A stretch of 64,000 nt of DNA. Origin: Amycolatopsis bartoniae. Its GTDB lineage: Bacteria > Actinomycetota > Actinomycetes > Mycobacteriales > Pseudonocardiaceae. Every line of letters starts with the position of its first letter. Within the stretch, counting starts at the first letter, position 1. Under the pieces are notes generated by a model. The model did not search any database, was not told the origin of the DNA, and saw only the letters and a list, made by a program, of their open reading frames with translations. A program made the position numbers and the translations under genes. Location: NCBI RefSeq assembly GCF_014191255.1, contig NZ_JACHWH010000001.1:1674001-1738000 (forward strand), read 5' to 3'. Shown piece by piece: positions 8,661-17,575 of this stretch.

Positions 8661-9703
8661 TGGCCGAGCAACGACCGCCACTCGCCGATCCACCGCTCAC
8701 GCCCCGCCTGCACCTGGTCCGCGGGCAGGCTCGCCGAGTCCTGCGGCTGCGGCGCCGCCTCCGCCCAGCCGGCAGGCAGCGCCACGCCCTGACGGGCCGG
8801 GTACACGTACATGTTCTCCGCGACGGTCGTCTGGAACTGCTGCGACAGCAGGAAGTCCACGACCTTGTGCGCCTTGTCGGCCTGCTTGGTGCCCGCCAGC
8901 ACGCCGGTGTACTCGACCTGCCGGTAGCAGGTGTCCAGCAGGGCCTTGGTGCGAGGCTTGCCGTCGTCGCCGATCTCCGCCGCGGGCGAGGAAGCGTAGG
9001 ACACCACGATGGGCCGCGGGCCCTTGCCGGACGAGCCGGAGAAGTCCTGGCTGTACGCCTCTTCCCAGCCGCTGTCGGACTTCAGGCCGTTGTCCTTGAG
9101 CTTCTGCCAGTACGCCTGCCAGCCCTGCTCGCCGTACTTCGCGATGGTGCCGAGCAGGAACGCGAGCCCCGGCGAGGAGGTCGCGGGGTTCTCGACGACG
9201 AGGAGGTCCTTGTAGCGCGGGTCGGTCAGGTCGCCGTAGCTCGTCGGAGCGGGGATGCCCTTCTGCGTGAACCAGTTCGTGTCGACGTTCAGGCACACGT
9301 CGCCGAGGTCGACGGCCGAGAGCCGGTGCTCGCTGTCGACGGCGTAGCGCTGCGGCCCGCGGTCGGCCTCGGGGCTGGTGTAGGACTCGAAAACGCCCTC
9401 GCTGAGCGCGCGCGACGCGAAGGTGCTGTCGACGCCGTACGCGACGTCGCCGATGGGGTTGGCCTTCGTGAGCACCAGGGAGTTGGTGAGCGCGCCCGCG
9501 TCGCCCTTCTTGATGACCGCGATCTTGATGCCGGTCTGCTGCTGGAAGGCGTCGAGCACCTGCTGCGGCGCGGCCCAGGAGTCGTGCGTGACGAGCGTGA
9601 CGGTGCCGCCGGAGTCCTCGTTCGAGCCGCCGACGAGCGTGCAGCCCGTGGTCAGTGCGGCGGTCAGCCCGAGCACGACGGCCGCGCTCCACTTGCCTCT
9701 CAT
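8657..9703 (-). CDS. thiB: Thiamine-binding lipoprotein of the ABC transporter
   Basis: 348 residues. The start MRGKWSAAVVLG opens a lipoprotein signal with lipobox LTTGC (Cys21), so the mature protein is anchored to the outer face of the membrane. The body shows the periplasmic-binding-protein fold of the ThiB/TbpA family (THDSW near the mature N-terminus, DPRYKDLLVVENP and the C-terminal FQTTVAENMYVYP). A strong AGGAGG lies six bases before the ATG, and a TPP riboswitch occupies the leader. First gene of thiBPQ plus the phosphatase. Confidence 0.93.
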   Translation of the reverse strand: MRGKWSAAVVLGLTAALTTGCTLVGGSNEDSGGTVTLVTHDSWAAPQQVLDAFQQQTGIKIAVIKKGDAGALTNSLVLTKANPIGDVAYGVDSTFASRALSEGVFESYTSPEADRGPQRYAVDSEHRLSAVDLGDVCLNVDTNWFTQKGIPAPTSYGDLTDPRYKDLLVVENPATSSPGLAFLLGTIAKYGEQGWQAYWQKLKDNGLKSDSGWEEAYSQDFSGSSGKGPRPIVVSYASSPAAEIGDDGKPRTKALLDTCYRQVEYTGVLAGTKQADKAHKVVDFLLSQQFQTTVAENMYVYPARQGVALPAGWAEAAPQPQDSASLPADQVQAGRERWIGEWRSLLGQ

Positions 9704-9732
9704 GGCCCCTCCTTGCGCTCACCGGCAGGAAG

Positions 9733-9836
9733 GGGCTGGGGCCTCCCTGGCGCCGGCATGATCCGGATCAGGTGCGGACGGTCGCGGGTCTGGTCCCGCC
9801 TCTCAGCCCGGTTCGGCTCCGGACTCCCGTGGCAAC
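9733..9836 (-). ncRNA. TPP riboswitch (THI element)
   Basis: On the minus strand the leader of thiB contains the conserved THI blocks in order: GGGCTGAGAGGC, then ACCTGATCCGGATCATGCC, then GGCGCCAGGGA. CTGAGA, CCTGATC-GGATCATGCCGGCG and AGGGA are the hallmark TPP-binding segments. Downstream CCCCTTC can pair with GAGGGG of the thiB ribosome binding site, which suggests control of translation rather than termination (inference). TPP binding would switch off the whole transport operon. Confidence 0.93.
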
Positions 9837-9872
9837 CGTGCAGCGTACCCGGCGGGGCGCCACCATGGAGCA

Positions 9873-10163
9873 ATGGCAGAGCTACTGACCGATGACGAGG
9901 TCGCCGACGCCCTGACGAGGTTGCCGCACTGGAAGCGCGAAGGGGACACGCTGGAGCGCACGGCGGAGCTGGGCAGCTTCCCGCAGGCGATCCAGGTGGT
10001 CAACCGGGTCGCCGAGATCGCGGAGAGCGTGGACCACCACCCGGACATGGACATCCGCTGGCGCACGGTGGTGTTCCGGCTGAGCACCCACTCGGCGGGC
10101 GGGCTGACCGGCAAGGACGTGTCGTTGGCGGCGGAGATCGACGGGGTCGTCGACGCGTTGTGA
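9873..10163 (+). CDS. 4a-hydroxytetrahydrobiopterin dehydratase (pterin carbinolamine dehydratase)
   Basis: 96 residues, the usual length of the PCD/DCoH family. It carries the active-site block SVDHHPDMDIRW, where the two His and the Trp/Asp residues catalyse dehydration of 4a-hydroxytetrahydropterin, plus the C-terminal GGLTGKDVSLAAEID. In bacteria it recycles the pterin cofactor of aromatic amino acid hydroxylases or side-steps pterin loss in Moco or folate metabolism; no hydroxylase gene is nearby. It starts 170 bp from and divergent to thiB, so its promoter overlaps the riboswitch template region. Confidence 0.92.
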   Translation: MAELLTDDEVADALTRLPHWKREGDTLERTAELGSFPQAIQVVNRVAEIAESVDHHPDMDIRWRTVVFRLSTHSAGGLTGKDVSLAAEIDGVVDAL

Positions 10164-10226
10164 CGTTCGCTACGGCGGCAACATCACGGGCGGTGTCGTG
10201 CGTTGCCGGTGTGGAGGGAACGCACG

Positions 10227-10493
10227 ATGTCGAAGATCCTGGTCAAAATTGGCGGAGTGGCGGCGGCGGTCGCCGTGCTGTTCGGGGTGCTGCTGGGCGG
10301 CGTGGCGCAGGCCGGCGTCGCACAGGCGGCCGAGCCGAGTGGAACGCAGCAACGCGACACCGCGGCGGTGCAGGTGCAGCCGACGGACGAAACGCGAGCG
10401 GTGGTCGTGGGGACGCTGTCGTTCGTGCTGATGGTCGCCCTGGCGGGCGGCGTGCTCTGGTACACCGCCCGCGGCAGACATTCGGCGGAATGA
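10227..10493 (+). CDS. Small membrane protein of unknown function
   Basis: 88 residues. ATG at 10227 is preceded by GGAGGG at a good distance, which decides against an in-frame ATG 24 bp upstream. Sequence shows an N-terminal hydrophobic segment (VAAAVAVLFGVLLGGVAQA, a signal peptide or anchor), a polar middle (about 38-60) and a C-terminal transmembrane helix (VVVGTLSFVLMVALAGGVLWY) ending in a short basic tail. No family recognised. Stands alone between the pterin dehydratase gene and the 32-residue peptide. Confidence 0.65.
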   Translation: MSKILVKIGGVAAAVAVLFGVLLGGVAQAGVAQAAEPSGTQQRDTAAVQVQPTDETRAVVVGTLSFVLMVALAGGVLWYTARGRHSAE

Positions 10494-10501
10494 TTTGCGT
10501 C

Positions 10502-10596
10502 ACAGAGTGCTAACATCGGTGCCTGCCGGGCCGGTTCCACGCGCGGAAGTAATCCGTCCACCAGCCCACTCAGGACCAGCATGAACAGCACTCTGT
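10502..10596 (+). repeat. Long-range inverted repeat over the start of a small peptide gene
   Basis: ACAGAGTGCT at 10502-10511 is perfectly complementary to AGCACTCTGT at 10587-10596, which lies just inside the small ORF starting at 10581. A transcript that includes both arms could fold with a 75-nt loop and mask the start codon region. Whether transcription starts upstream of 10502 is not known. Confidence 0.4.
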
Positions 10597-10679
10597 CGGC
10601 CGCCCAGCGCACCTGGGTCACCGCGATCGCCACCACCGTCACCCTGCTGTCCGTGATCCTGCTCGGCGTCGCAGCCTGA
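10581..10679 (+). CDS. Candidate 32-residue hydrophobic peptide
   Basis: ATG at 10581 to TGA at 10679. The peptide begins MNSTLSAAQRTWVTA and is then one hydrophobic helix ending VILLGVAA, so it would be a single-pass membrane peptide. There is no strong Shine-Dalgarno (AGGACC at 10573 is the best match). Support comes from context: a 10-bp inverted repeat spans its start, and a very strong intrinsic terminator begins 13 bp after its stop, so a short transcript ending here is likely. No family is recognised; it may be a membrane peptide, a leader, or an untranslated small RNA. Confidence 0.45.
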   Translation: MNSTLSAAQRTWVTAIATTVTLLSVILLGVAA

Positions 10680-10691
10680 GCAGCCCGACCG

Positions 10692-10729
10692 GCCCTTCCC
10701 GCGCCATCGGCGTGGGAAGGGCTTTTTTT
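10692..10729 (+). terminator. Strong intrinsic terminator
   Basis: GCCCTTCCCGCGCC, loop ATC, then GGCGTGGGAAGGGC forms a 14-bp stem (one G-T pair), followed at once by seven T residues at 10723-10729. It ends the transcript of the small peptide locus and insulates the convergent cytidine deaminase gene. Confidence 0.9.
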
Positions 10730-10740
10730 CGAGCGATGCC

Positions 10741-11175
10741 TCAGCGGTGCTCGGCGGTCGACGGCCAGTTGCCGCCGGTGAAGGCGGTGGCCCAGTAGAC
10801 GGGGTTGAGGTCGGCCAGTGTCCGTGCCCGCCAGCCGCACTCGGCACTGCCATCGGCGACGGCGACCTGAAGGTCGGAACCCCACAGGGCGAGCCGTTCC
10901 TGGCAGATGCCGCAAGGAGCGAGCACGCGCACGCCGTTCCCGTTCCGGCTGACGCAGACCGAAGCCGTGATCGCCTCGCCCAACGTGTACGCGCGGCAGA
11001 TGTTGCCCGTCTCGGCGCACAGGGTGGCGGCGGCGTTGAGGTTGTCCAAGCTGACGCTGGTCAGCACCTCACCACTCGCCAGGTAGGCGGCGGCCGCCAC
11101 CGCGTGGTCCGTCCGCGGCCAGCGGCGCTCCAGTAGCCCGACCGCGGCGTCCACCAGCCGTTGATCCAGTTGCAT
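10741..11175 (-). CDS. Cytidine deaminase-family protein
   Basis: 144 residues. Zinc-site motifs of the small cytidine deaminases are present: LCAET (Cys ligand and catalytic Glu, about residue 51-55) and APCGICQE (two Cys ligands, about 88-94). These enzymes deaminate cytidine and deoxycytidine to uridine for pyrimidine salvage. Length and the single-domain layout fit the tetrameric class; blasticidin-S-deaminase-like specificity is a possible alternative. The gene ends 11 bp from the convergent terminator and starts 21 bp after the ychF stop on the same strand, so both may be co-transcribed. Confidence 0.85.
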   Translation of the reverse strand: MQLDQRLVDAAVGLLERRWPRTDHAVAAAAYLASGEVLTSVSLDNLNAAATLCAETGNICRAYTLGEAITASVCVSRNGNGVRVLAPCGICQERLALWGSDLQVAVADGSAECGWRARTLADLNPVYWATAFTGGNWPSTAEHR

Positions 11176-11196
11176 TCGCCCAGTGTGGCAAGCGGC

Positions 11197-12279
11197 TCAG
11201 ACGTTGAAGCGGAACTCCACCACGTCGCCGTCGGCCATGACGTAGTCCTTGCCTTCCATGCGGACCTTGCCCGCGGAGCGCGCGGCGGCCATCGAGCCGG
11301 CCTCCATCAGGTCGTCGTAGGAGACGATCTCGGCCTTGATGAAGCCGCGCTCGAAGTCGGTGTGGATGACGCCCGCGGCTTGCGGGGCGGTCGCGCCCTT
11401 GGGGATCGTCCAGGCGCGGGACTCCTTCGGGCCCGCGGTGAGGTACGTCTGCAGCCCGAGGGTGTGGAAGCCGGCGCGGGCGAGGGCGTGCAGCCCGGGC
11501 TCGGGCTGGCCGACGGACTCGAGCAGCTCGCGGACGGACTCCTCGTCGTCCAGCTCCAGCAGTTCGGCCTCGATCTTGGCGTCGAGGAAGACGGCGTCCG
11601 CGGGCGCGACGAGCTTCGCCAGCTCCTCGCGCTTGGCGCCGTCGGTGAGGACACCCTCGTCGGCGTTGAACACGTACAGGAAGGGCTTGATGGTGAGCAG
11701 GCTCAGCTCGCGCAGCAGGCTCGTGTCGAGCTCCTTCTGCGCGGAGAAGAGGGTGCGGCCGCTGTCGAGGATGTCCTTGGCCTGCTGCGCGGCCTCCAGC
11801 GCGGGGCGGTGCTCCTTCTTGGTGCGCGCTTCCTTCTCCAGGCGGGGCAGGGCCTTTTCGAGGGTCTGCAGGTCCGCGAGGATCAGCTCGGTGTTGATGG
11901 TCTCGATGTCGGACGACGGGTCGACACGGCCGTCGACGTGCACCACGTCCGGGTCGTCGAACACGCGGATGACCTGGCAGATGGCGTTGGCCTCGCGGAT
12001 GTTGGCGAGGAACTTGTTGCCGAGCCCCGCGCCCTCGGAGGCCCCCTTGACGATGCCCGCGATGTCCACAAAGGACACCGTGGCGGGCACGACCTTCTCG
12101 GAGTGGAACATCTCGGCGAGCCTGTCGAGCCGCACGTCGGGCAGCGGCACGACCCCGACGTTGGGCTCGATCGTGGCGAACGGGTAGTTCGCGGCGAGCA
12201 CGTCGTTGCGGGTCAGTGCGTTGAACAGGGTGGACTTGCCGACGTTGGGCAGCCCGACGATGCCGAGGGTGAGGCTCAC
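11197..12279 (-). CDS. ychF: Redox-regulated ATPase/GTPase YchF (Obg-family, OLA1-like)
   Basis: 360 residues, close to the 363 of E. coli YchF. G1 GLPNVGKST near the N-terminus, G3 DIAGIVKG, the YchF-type G4 region NADE instead of NKxD (explaining ATP preference), a central coiled coil (about 130-200, rich in E/K/A) and the C-terminal TGS domain ending [11 protein letters not shown]. YchF binds ribosomes and modulates stress responses. GTG at 12279 is chosen over an upstream in-frame start because it begins the canonical SLTLGIVG sequence and follows TAGACT by 8 nt, a leaderless arrangement. Confidence 0.95.
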   Translation of the reverse strand: MSLTLGIVGLPNVGKSTLFNALTRNDVLAANYPFATIEPNVGVVPLPDVRLDRLAEMFHSEKVVPATVSFVDIAGIVKGASEGAGLGNKFLANIREANAICQVIRVFDDPDVVHVDGRVDPSSDIETINTELILADLQTLEKALPRLEKEARTKKEHRPALEAAQQAKDILDSGRTLFSAQKELDTSLLRELSLLTIKPFLYVFNADEGVLTDGAKREELAKLVAPADAVFLDAKIEAELLELDDEESVRELLESVGQPEPGLHALARAGFHTLGLQTYLTAGPKESRAWTIPKGATAPQAAGVIHTDFERGFIKAEIVSYDDLMEAGSMAAARSAGKVRMEGKDYVMADGDVVEFRFNV

Positions 12280-12612
12280 GGGCAGACAGTCTAGTTGCGC
12301 ACCCCGCACACCCGACCCTCCGGTTGCTCGCCGTCCGCACCGGCCCTCGCACGGCCTCTCCAATCCCCAGGCGCATCTCGCCACTGCCGTCACACCGCGC
12401 GCTCACACCGCCGCGACCCCTCGGTCCTGCCTCCCCATCTCACGCCAGCCCATTCGCCGCCTCCCACCTACCTCACCGCCGCCCCCACCGGAACCGCCCC
12501 GGCCAGGCCGCGCCACCCGCCCCTCACCCCGGCCCGCCGCCCCCACCAGCGCGTCATCGCCATGGCGGATTTCCGCCAGTCATCGCCCTGACCTGCTGGC
12601 AGTATCGAAGCC
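12280..12612. other. 333-bp intergenic gap, strongly C-rich on the + strand
   Basis: Lies between the divergent ychF and ada-alkA genes. From about 12300 to 12550 the plus strand is dominated by C with few G, A or T, giving open but compositionally implausible proline/arginine frames that I do not call. Near the 3' end, TGGCGG-ATTT-CCGCCA (12563-12578) is a perfect 6-bp-arm inverted repeat 35 bp before the ada-alkA ATG, a possible operator. Confidence 0.5.
12288..12293 (-). promoter_or_regulatory. Probable leaderless -10 element of ychF
   Basis: TAGACT on the minus strand, eight bases before the GTG start. This TANNNT-N6-8-start layout recurs for at least ten other genes in the window. No convincing -35 is visible. 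Confidence 0.5.
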
Positions 12613-14082
12613 ATGACAGCCGTAGCCACCCCCGCCGGGCAGGCGCTCTGGCGTGACGCCGAGCGTTGCTACCGCGCCGTCGCGTCCCGCGACGCCCGCT
12701 TCGACGGGCAGTTCATCGTGGCCGTCAAGACCACCGGCATCTACTGCCGCCCGTCCTGCCCGGCGCTGACGCCGAAGGCCGCGAACGTGCGGTTCTACCC
12801 GACGTCCGCCGCCGCCCAGGCGGGTGGCTTCCGCGCCTGCCGCCGTTGCCTGCCGGACGCCGTGCCCGGCTCACCCGAGTGGAACCTGCGCGCCGACCTC
12901 GCCGCTCGCGCCATGCGCCTGATCGCCGACGGCGTCGTCGAACGCGAGGGCGTGCCCGGCCTGGCCGGGCGCCTCGGCTACTCGGAACGCCAGCTCGGCC
13001 GCGTGCTCACCGCCGAGCTGGGCGCCGGCCCGCTGGCCCTCGCCCGCGCGCACCGCGCCCACTCGGCCCGCCTGCTGATCGAGCTGTCCGAGCTGCCCCT
13101 GTCCGACGTCGCCTTCGCCGCCGGGTTCGCGAGCGTCCGCCAGTTCAACGACACCATCCGCGAAGTTTTCGCGCGCACGCCATCGCAACTCCGTGCCGCG
13201 GCCGCGGCGCGAGGGCGGCCGGACACCGTGCCCACCGACGAACCGACCGGCACGAAGCTCAGCCTCCGGCTGCCCTACCGCAAGCCGTTCGACGCCGGCG
13301 GCATCTTCGGCTTCCTCGCCGCCCGCGCCGTGCCCGGCGTCGAGTGGGCCGAGGACGGCGGCTACGGACGCACGCTGCGGCTGCCGCACGGTCCGGCGAC
13401 CATCCAGCTCACCCCGCAGGACGGCCACGTCCGCTGCGAGCTGCGGCTCGCGGACGTGCGCGACCTCGGCAGCGCGGTCGCCCGCACCCGCCGCCTCCTC
13501 GACCTCGACGCCGACCCCGAGGCCGTGCTGCGCGTCCTCGGCGCGGACCCCGCGCTCGCCCCCGCCGTCGACGCGGCCCCGGGCATCAGGGTGCCCGGCG
13601 CCGTCGACGGACCCGAACTCCTGCTGCGCGCCATGCTCGGGCAGCAGGTGTCCGTGGCCGCGGCCAGGACGGCAGCGGGCCGCCTCGCCGAAGCCCTCGG
13701 CGAGCAGCTCCCGTGGGGCACGCTGTTCCCGACGCCCGAAGCCGTCGCCGAACACGGACGCGACGTCCTCCGCGGCCCCCGCCGCCGGGTCGAGGCGATC
13801 AGCACCGCCGCCGAGGCACTGGCGACCGGCGCGCTCGACCTCCACGTCGGGCGCGACCCGGACGAGCTGCGGAAGGAGCTCCTCGCCCTGCCCGGCGTGG
13901 GGCCCTGGACCGCCGACTACGTGCTCATGCGCGTCCTCGGCGCGCCCGACCTGCTCCTCGCCGACGACCTGGTGGTCCGCAAGGGCGCCGCGGCACTCGG
14001 CATCACCGACCTCACCGATCACGCACAGGCCTGGCGACCCTGGCGGTCGTACGCCGGCATGTACCTCTGGCGAAGCGCCTGA
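12613..14082 (+). CDS. Ada/AlkA fusion: methylphosphotriester-sensing regulator and 3-methyladenine DNA glycosylase
   Basis: 489 residues. N-terminal Ada zinc domain with the four Cys ligands Cys45, Cys49 (YCRPSCPA) and Cys76, Cys79 (ACRRC), where Cys45 accepts methyl groups from phosphotriesters. AraC-type helix-turn-helix follows (about 95-190, [16 protein letters not shown]). Then an AlkA N-terminal domain (about 210-290) and the HhH-GPD glycosylase domain with [12 protein letters not shown] carrying the hairpin and catalytic Asp. The fusion joins sensor, regulator and base-excision activity and is known in actinobacteria. It is followed 20 bp later by ogt, so the pair forms an adaptive-response operon. 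Confidence 0.95.
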   Translation: MTAVATPAGQALWRDAERCYRAVASRDARFDGQFIVAVKTTGIYCRPSCPALTPKAANVRFYPTSAAAQAGGFRACRRCLPDAVPGSPEWNLRADLAARAMRLIADGVVEREGVPGLAGRLGYSERQLGRVLTAELGAGPLALARAHRAHSARLLIELSELPLSDVAFAAGFASVRQFNDTIREVFARTPSQLRAAAAARGRPDTVPTDEPTGTKLSLRLPYRKPFDAGGIFGFLAARAVPGVEWAEDGGYGRTLRLPHGPATIQLTPQDGHVRCELRLADVRDLGSAVARTRRLLDLDADPEAVLRVLGADPALAPAVDAAPGIRVPGAVDGPELLLRAMLGQQVSVAAARTAAGRLAEALGEQLPWGTLFPTPEAVAEHGRDVLRGPRRRVEAISTAAEALATGALDLHVGRDPDELRKELLALPGVGPWTADYVLMRVLGAPDLLLADDLVVRKGAAALGITDLTDHAQAWRPWRSYAGMYLWRSA

Positions 14083-14102
14083 CCCCCTCGAAGGAGAACC
14101 CC

Positions 14103-14612
14103 ATGAGCACCGCCCACTGGTCCACAATGGACACCCCTGTCGGCCCCTTCACCGCGATCGTCGCCTCCGACGGCGCCGTCCTGTCGTCCGGATGGACCGC
14201 CGACCTCGACCAGCTGACCCCGCAGATCTCGCGCTCGCTGCTACCGGGCGAGCTGCGCGAGAAGCGCGACCTCGGTGCGGTGAGCACCGCGATCCGCCGC
14301 TACCACGAGGGCGAGCTGGACGCGATCGACGACGTCCCCGTCCGCCAGCGCTCCGGCGAGTTCCTGCAGCACGCCTGGGACGTGCTGCGGACGGTGCCCG
14401 CCGGCAAGCCGGTCACGTACAGCGAGTACGCCGCGCTCGCCGGGCGGCCCGCGGCCATCCGGGCGGCCGCGTCCGCCTGCGCCCGCAACGCGGTGGCGCT
14501 GTTCGTGCCGTGTCATCGGGTTCTGCGCATCGGTGGCGCGATGGGCGGCTTCCGCTGGGGTGTCGACGTCAAGCGCTGGCTGCTCGACCACGAGTCACCC
14601 GAGCTGCGCTGA
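14103..14612 (+). CDS. ogt: Methylated-DNA--protein-cysteine methyltransferase
   Basis: 169 residues. The active-site motif VPCHRVL has the acceptor Cys137; the helix-turn-helix with VTYSEYAALAGRP and the arginine finger region RAAASACARN precede it, and the C-terminal GGFRWGVDVKRWLL is typical. It transfers the methyl group from O6-methylguanine to itself in a suicide reaction. AAGGAG lies 9 bp before the ATG. Second gene of the ada-alkA operon; it ends 2 bp from the convergent sbcC stop. Confidence 0.95.
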   Translation: MSTAHWSTMDTPVGPFTAIVASDGAVLSSGWTADLDQLTPQISRSLLPGELREKRDLGAVSTAIRRYHEGELDAIDDVPVRQRSGEFLQHAWDVLRTVPAGKPVTYSEYAALAGRPAAIRAAASACARNAVALFVPCHRVLRIGGAMGGFRWGVDVKRWLLDHESPELR

Positions 14613-14614
14613 GC

Positions 14615-17575
14615 TCACATCCGCACCTCCAGCGTCGAACCGGTCCGCGCCTTGCGCACCCGCAGCCGGGTCGGGATGCGCTGGCGCAGCTCCTCGACGT
14701 GCGAAACGAGGCCGACCACGCGTCCGCCGGCTCGCAGCTCGTCGAGGATGTCCATCACGACGTCGAGGGTTTCGGCGTCCAGCGTGCCGAAGCCCTCGTC
14801 GACGAACAGGGTGTCCAGCAGTGCACCCCCGGTCTCGGCGGCGACCACGTCGGCCAGGCCGAGCGCCAGCGAGAGCGAGGCGAGGAACGACTCGCCACCG
14901 GACAGGGTTTTCGCGGGCCGGACGGTGCCCGAGTAGTCGTCCAGCACGTCGAGCCCGAGGCCGCCCTTCGTGCCGTGCGCACCGGCGCGGTCCGTGTGCA
15001 CGAACGAGTACCGGCCCTGGCTCATCGCCTGCAGCCGGGCTGTGGCGGCGACCGCGACCTCTTCGAGCCGGGCCGCGAGCACGTAGGAGCGCAGGGACAT
15101 GCGGCGGGCGTTCTGGCCCCGCCCGTTGACCACGTCGGTCAGCGCGTCAAGCTCCGCGAACTCCTCTTCGAGTGGCCTGATCGCCTCGGTCGCCTGCGTC
15201 AACCGGCCGGCCAGCCGGCCGAGCTCGCCGGCGCGGGTGGCGGCGGCACGTGCTTCGGCGACCGCCGTTTCCGCGGCCACTCGCGCCGCCCTTGCCGTCT
15301 CCACCGCCGACTCGACGTCCACCTCGTCGTCCGGCGAAATCCCGGCGAGCTCCGGATCGGCGAGCACCGCGCGGGCGGCGGCTTCCTCGGCCGCGGCGTC
15401 GGAAAGGCGCTTCTCCAACCGGGCCATGACGTCGTCGGGACGCGCCGCCGCACGCATCTCGTCCACCGTCTCGAAACCGGCCTGCCCCAGGCAGGACCGC
15501 AGTTCCTCCTGGCGCTCCGCCAGGTGCCGCTCGGCGGTCGCCCGCGCCAGCCGCGCTTCGGTGAGCGCGTCGAGAGCCTGGATGAGCCCGGCGAGGTGCG
15601 CACGCCGGGCGCCCACGTCCTCGTGCTCGCCGCGAGCCTCGTCAAGCCGCCGGGCGCGCTCCTCGACCCGGTCCACCAGCGTGCGCCGCCGGGTCTCGGC
15701 AGCCGTGGCGGCCTGCTCAGCGGCGACAAGCTCGTCCGTCAGCGACTTCGTCTCTGCCTCGGCGGAGCGCAGTTCGGCCGAGAGGCGGGCCCGCTGACGG
15801 GACTTCGCTTCGATGTCCGCGACCTGCGCCTTGACCTGCCGGAGCTCGGCCTCCAGTTCGTCCCCCGTCCGGCCCCGCAACCGTTCCCGCAACGCGGCCA
15901 GCTCGGTCTCCGCCCGGTGCTTCGCGGCTTCGGCCGCGCCCCGGGCCGCTTCGGCACGCGCGACGGCGGCCTCCGCCTCCGCTTCCTGCTCGCGGTCGAC
16001 CGACCCGTCCGCGGGACGAGCGGGCGCCGGATGCTCCGCCGAACCGCAGACCGGGCACGCCCCGCCGTCGACGAGGCCCGCGGCCAGCTCGGCCGCCATG
16101 CCTTCGAGCCTCAGTTCGCGCAGCTTCAACCGGTGGTCCCGGGCCTCCTGGTGCGCGTCAACAGCGGCTCGCACGCGTGCCTCTGCGCGACTGAGCGCCT
16201 CAAGCGCGCCCGGCAGACCGGCGGCGTCCCGCACAGCCGTCGTCAGCTCGGTTTCCTTGGTACGCAGGGCTTCCAGCTGGACTACTGCCGCGTTGGAGAC
16301 GTCCAGCTGCGCCCGCAGCTCCTGCACCCGCTGCGGAATTCCGTCGAGTTTCTCGGTGAGCACCTGCACCTTCGCGCGCGCCTCACCGACGCGCTCGACC
16401 AGCTGCCGGATCTCCCGCTGATCACGGACCTGCTGCTCCGCCTCCGCGACGAGGCCCGCCAGCGCCCCGGCTTCCTCCCGCAGCTTCCCGGCGTACCTGC
16501 GCAGTTCCACGGCGTCGGCGTCGACATCCTGGTGACCGACGGCTGCGAGCCGCCGCGCCCGCTGGCTCTCGGCTGTCCGTGCCTCTTCCAGTTGCCCAGC
16601 GCAACGGTCGGCTTGCTCGGCCGCCCGCAACACCGTCGCCGCCCGCCGCGCGCCCGCCAGCTCCGCGTTCCACTGGGCGCGTTCGGACTTCTGTCCGTCC
16701 AAAACAGACAGACGACGTCGCGCCGCACGCAACCGCTGTACGCGTTCGGCGGCATTCCTGCGTTCGAGCAGCGCCTTTTCCGCACTGTCCAAAGCGGACC
16801 GGACCTGCTGTTCCACGGCTTTCGTTTCCGCCACGGCACCTTCGACGTCGGCTCGAACCTGGCCCACCCACTCGGCAAGGTTCTCCTCCGGCGCCTCCCG
16901 GCCCGCCACCTGCGCGAAACGCGCCACCCACTCCCGCACGTCCTGACGCCTGCGGTCGAGTTCCCGGCGCTTTTCCACACGGAGTTCACGGAACCACGCT
17001 TCCACGTCGGCGAAACGCTTGGTGCCGAACAACCGCTCAAGCAGCTTCTCCCGCTCGTCGGTGTCGGCGCGGAGGAACTTGGCGAACTCGCCCTGCGGCA
17101 GCAACACCACCTGGAAGAACTGTTCGTGAGTCATTCCGAGCAGGCCCTGCACAGTGCGGCCGACCTCGTCGATGCGCACCAGGCCCTCGGGCGGCTGGCC
17201 GCCGGGGACGCCGTCCAGCCAGGTCAGCGACGCCTTCGCCTGCTGCGTCGTGGTTCCCTCGCCACGGCGCTTCGGGCGCTGGTACTCGGGGCTGCGCACG
17301 AGCCGCATCCGCTGCCCCTGCACTGTCAGTTCGAGGACGACCTCGGTGGCTTCGTCCGGCTCCGCGAAGTCACAGCGCAGCCGTTTCACCTGGCCGCGCG
17401 CGCCGGGCACGGTGCCGAACAACGCGAACGCCACGGCGTCGAGCAGCGTCGTCTTGCCCGCGCCCGTGTCCCCGTGCAGCAGGAACAACCCGTCGGAACC
17501 GAGGGCGTCGAAATCGACGACCTGGCGCTTCCGGTACGGGCCGAACGCGGCGACCTCGAGCCTGTGCAGTCTCAT
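14615..17575 (-). CDS. sbcC: Exonuclease subunit SbcC (Rad50-like ATPase)
   Basis: 986 residues. N-terminal half-ATPase with Walker A HGDTGAGKTT, a long coiled coil rich in A/E/R/L, the zinc hook CPVC near the middle (ACPVCGSAEHP), a second coiled coil, and the C-terminal ABC signature LSGGESFLASLSLALGLADV with Walker B LFVDEGFGTLD. With SbcD it forms the Mre11-Rad50-type nuclease that opens hairpins and processes blocked DNA ends. The ATG overlaps the sbcD stop as ATGA. Convergent with ogt, completing a repair-gene block. Confidence 0.96.
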   Translation of the reverse strand: MRLHRLEVAAFGPYRKRQVVDFDALGSDGLFLLHGDTGAGKTTLLDAVAFALFGTVPGARGQVKRLRCDFAEPDEATEVVLELTVQGQRMRLVRSPEYQRPKRRGEGTTTQQAKASLTWLDGVPGGQPPEGLVRIDEVGRTVQGLLGMTHEQFFQVVLLPQGEFAKFLRADTDEREKLLERLFGTKRFADVEAWFRELRVEKRRELDRRRQDVREWVARFAQVAGREAPEENLAEWVGQVRADVEGAVAETKAVEQQVRSALDSAEKALLERRNAAERVQRLRAARRRLSVLDGQKSERAQWNAELAGARRAATVLRAAEQADRCAGQLEEARTAESQRARRLAAVGHQDVDADAVELRRYAGKLREEAGALAGLVAEAEQQVRDQREIRQLVERVGEARAKVQVLTEKLDGIPQRVQELRAQLDVSNAAVVQLEALRTKETELTTAVRDAAGLPGALEALSRAEARVRAAVDAHQEARDHRLKLRELRLEGMAAELAAGLVDGGACPVCGSAEHPAPARPADGSVDREQEAEAEAAVARAEAARGAAEAAKHRAETELAALRERLRGRTGDELEAELRQVKAQVADIEAKSRQRARLSAELRSAEAETKSLTDELVAAEQAATAAETRRRTLVDRVEERARRLDEARGEHEDVGARRAHLAGLIQALDALTEARLARATAERHLAERQEELRSCLGQAGFETVDEMRAAARPDDVMARLEKRLSDAAAEEAAARAVLADPELAGISPDDEVDVESAVETARAARVAAETAVAEARAAATRAGELGRLAGRLTQATEAIRPLEEEFAELDALTDVVNGRGQNARRMSLRSYVLAARLEEVAVAATARLQAMSQGRYSFVHTDRAGAHGTKGGLGLDVLDDYSGTVRPAKTLSGGESFLASLSLALGLADVVAAETGGALLDTLFVDEGFGTLDAETLDVVMDILDELRAGGRVVGLVSHVEELRQRIPTRLRVRKARTGSTLEVRM

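Noticed and set aside
6058-8700. One 880-residue fused transporter read from 8700
   Set aside because: The thiP and thiQ frames differ, and the TGATG overlap at 7065 separates them. The upstream 540 residues of that frame are a shadow of thiP.
8657-9703. Iron-binding protein instead of ThiB
   Set aside because: Ferric binding proteins share the fold, but the TPP riboswitch upstream and the fused double permease make thiamine the better call.
12295-12656. Several Pro/Arg-rich open frames in the C-rich gap before ada-alkA
   Set aside because: Extreme composition bias (C-rich plus strand), no ribosome binding site and no recognisable domain. They run into the real ada-alkA gene in the wrong frame.
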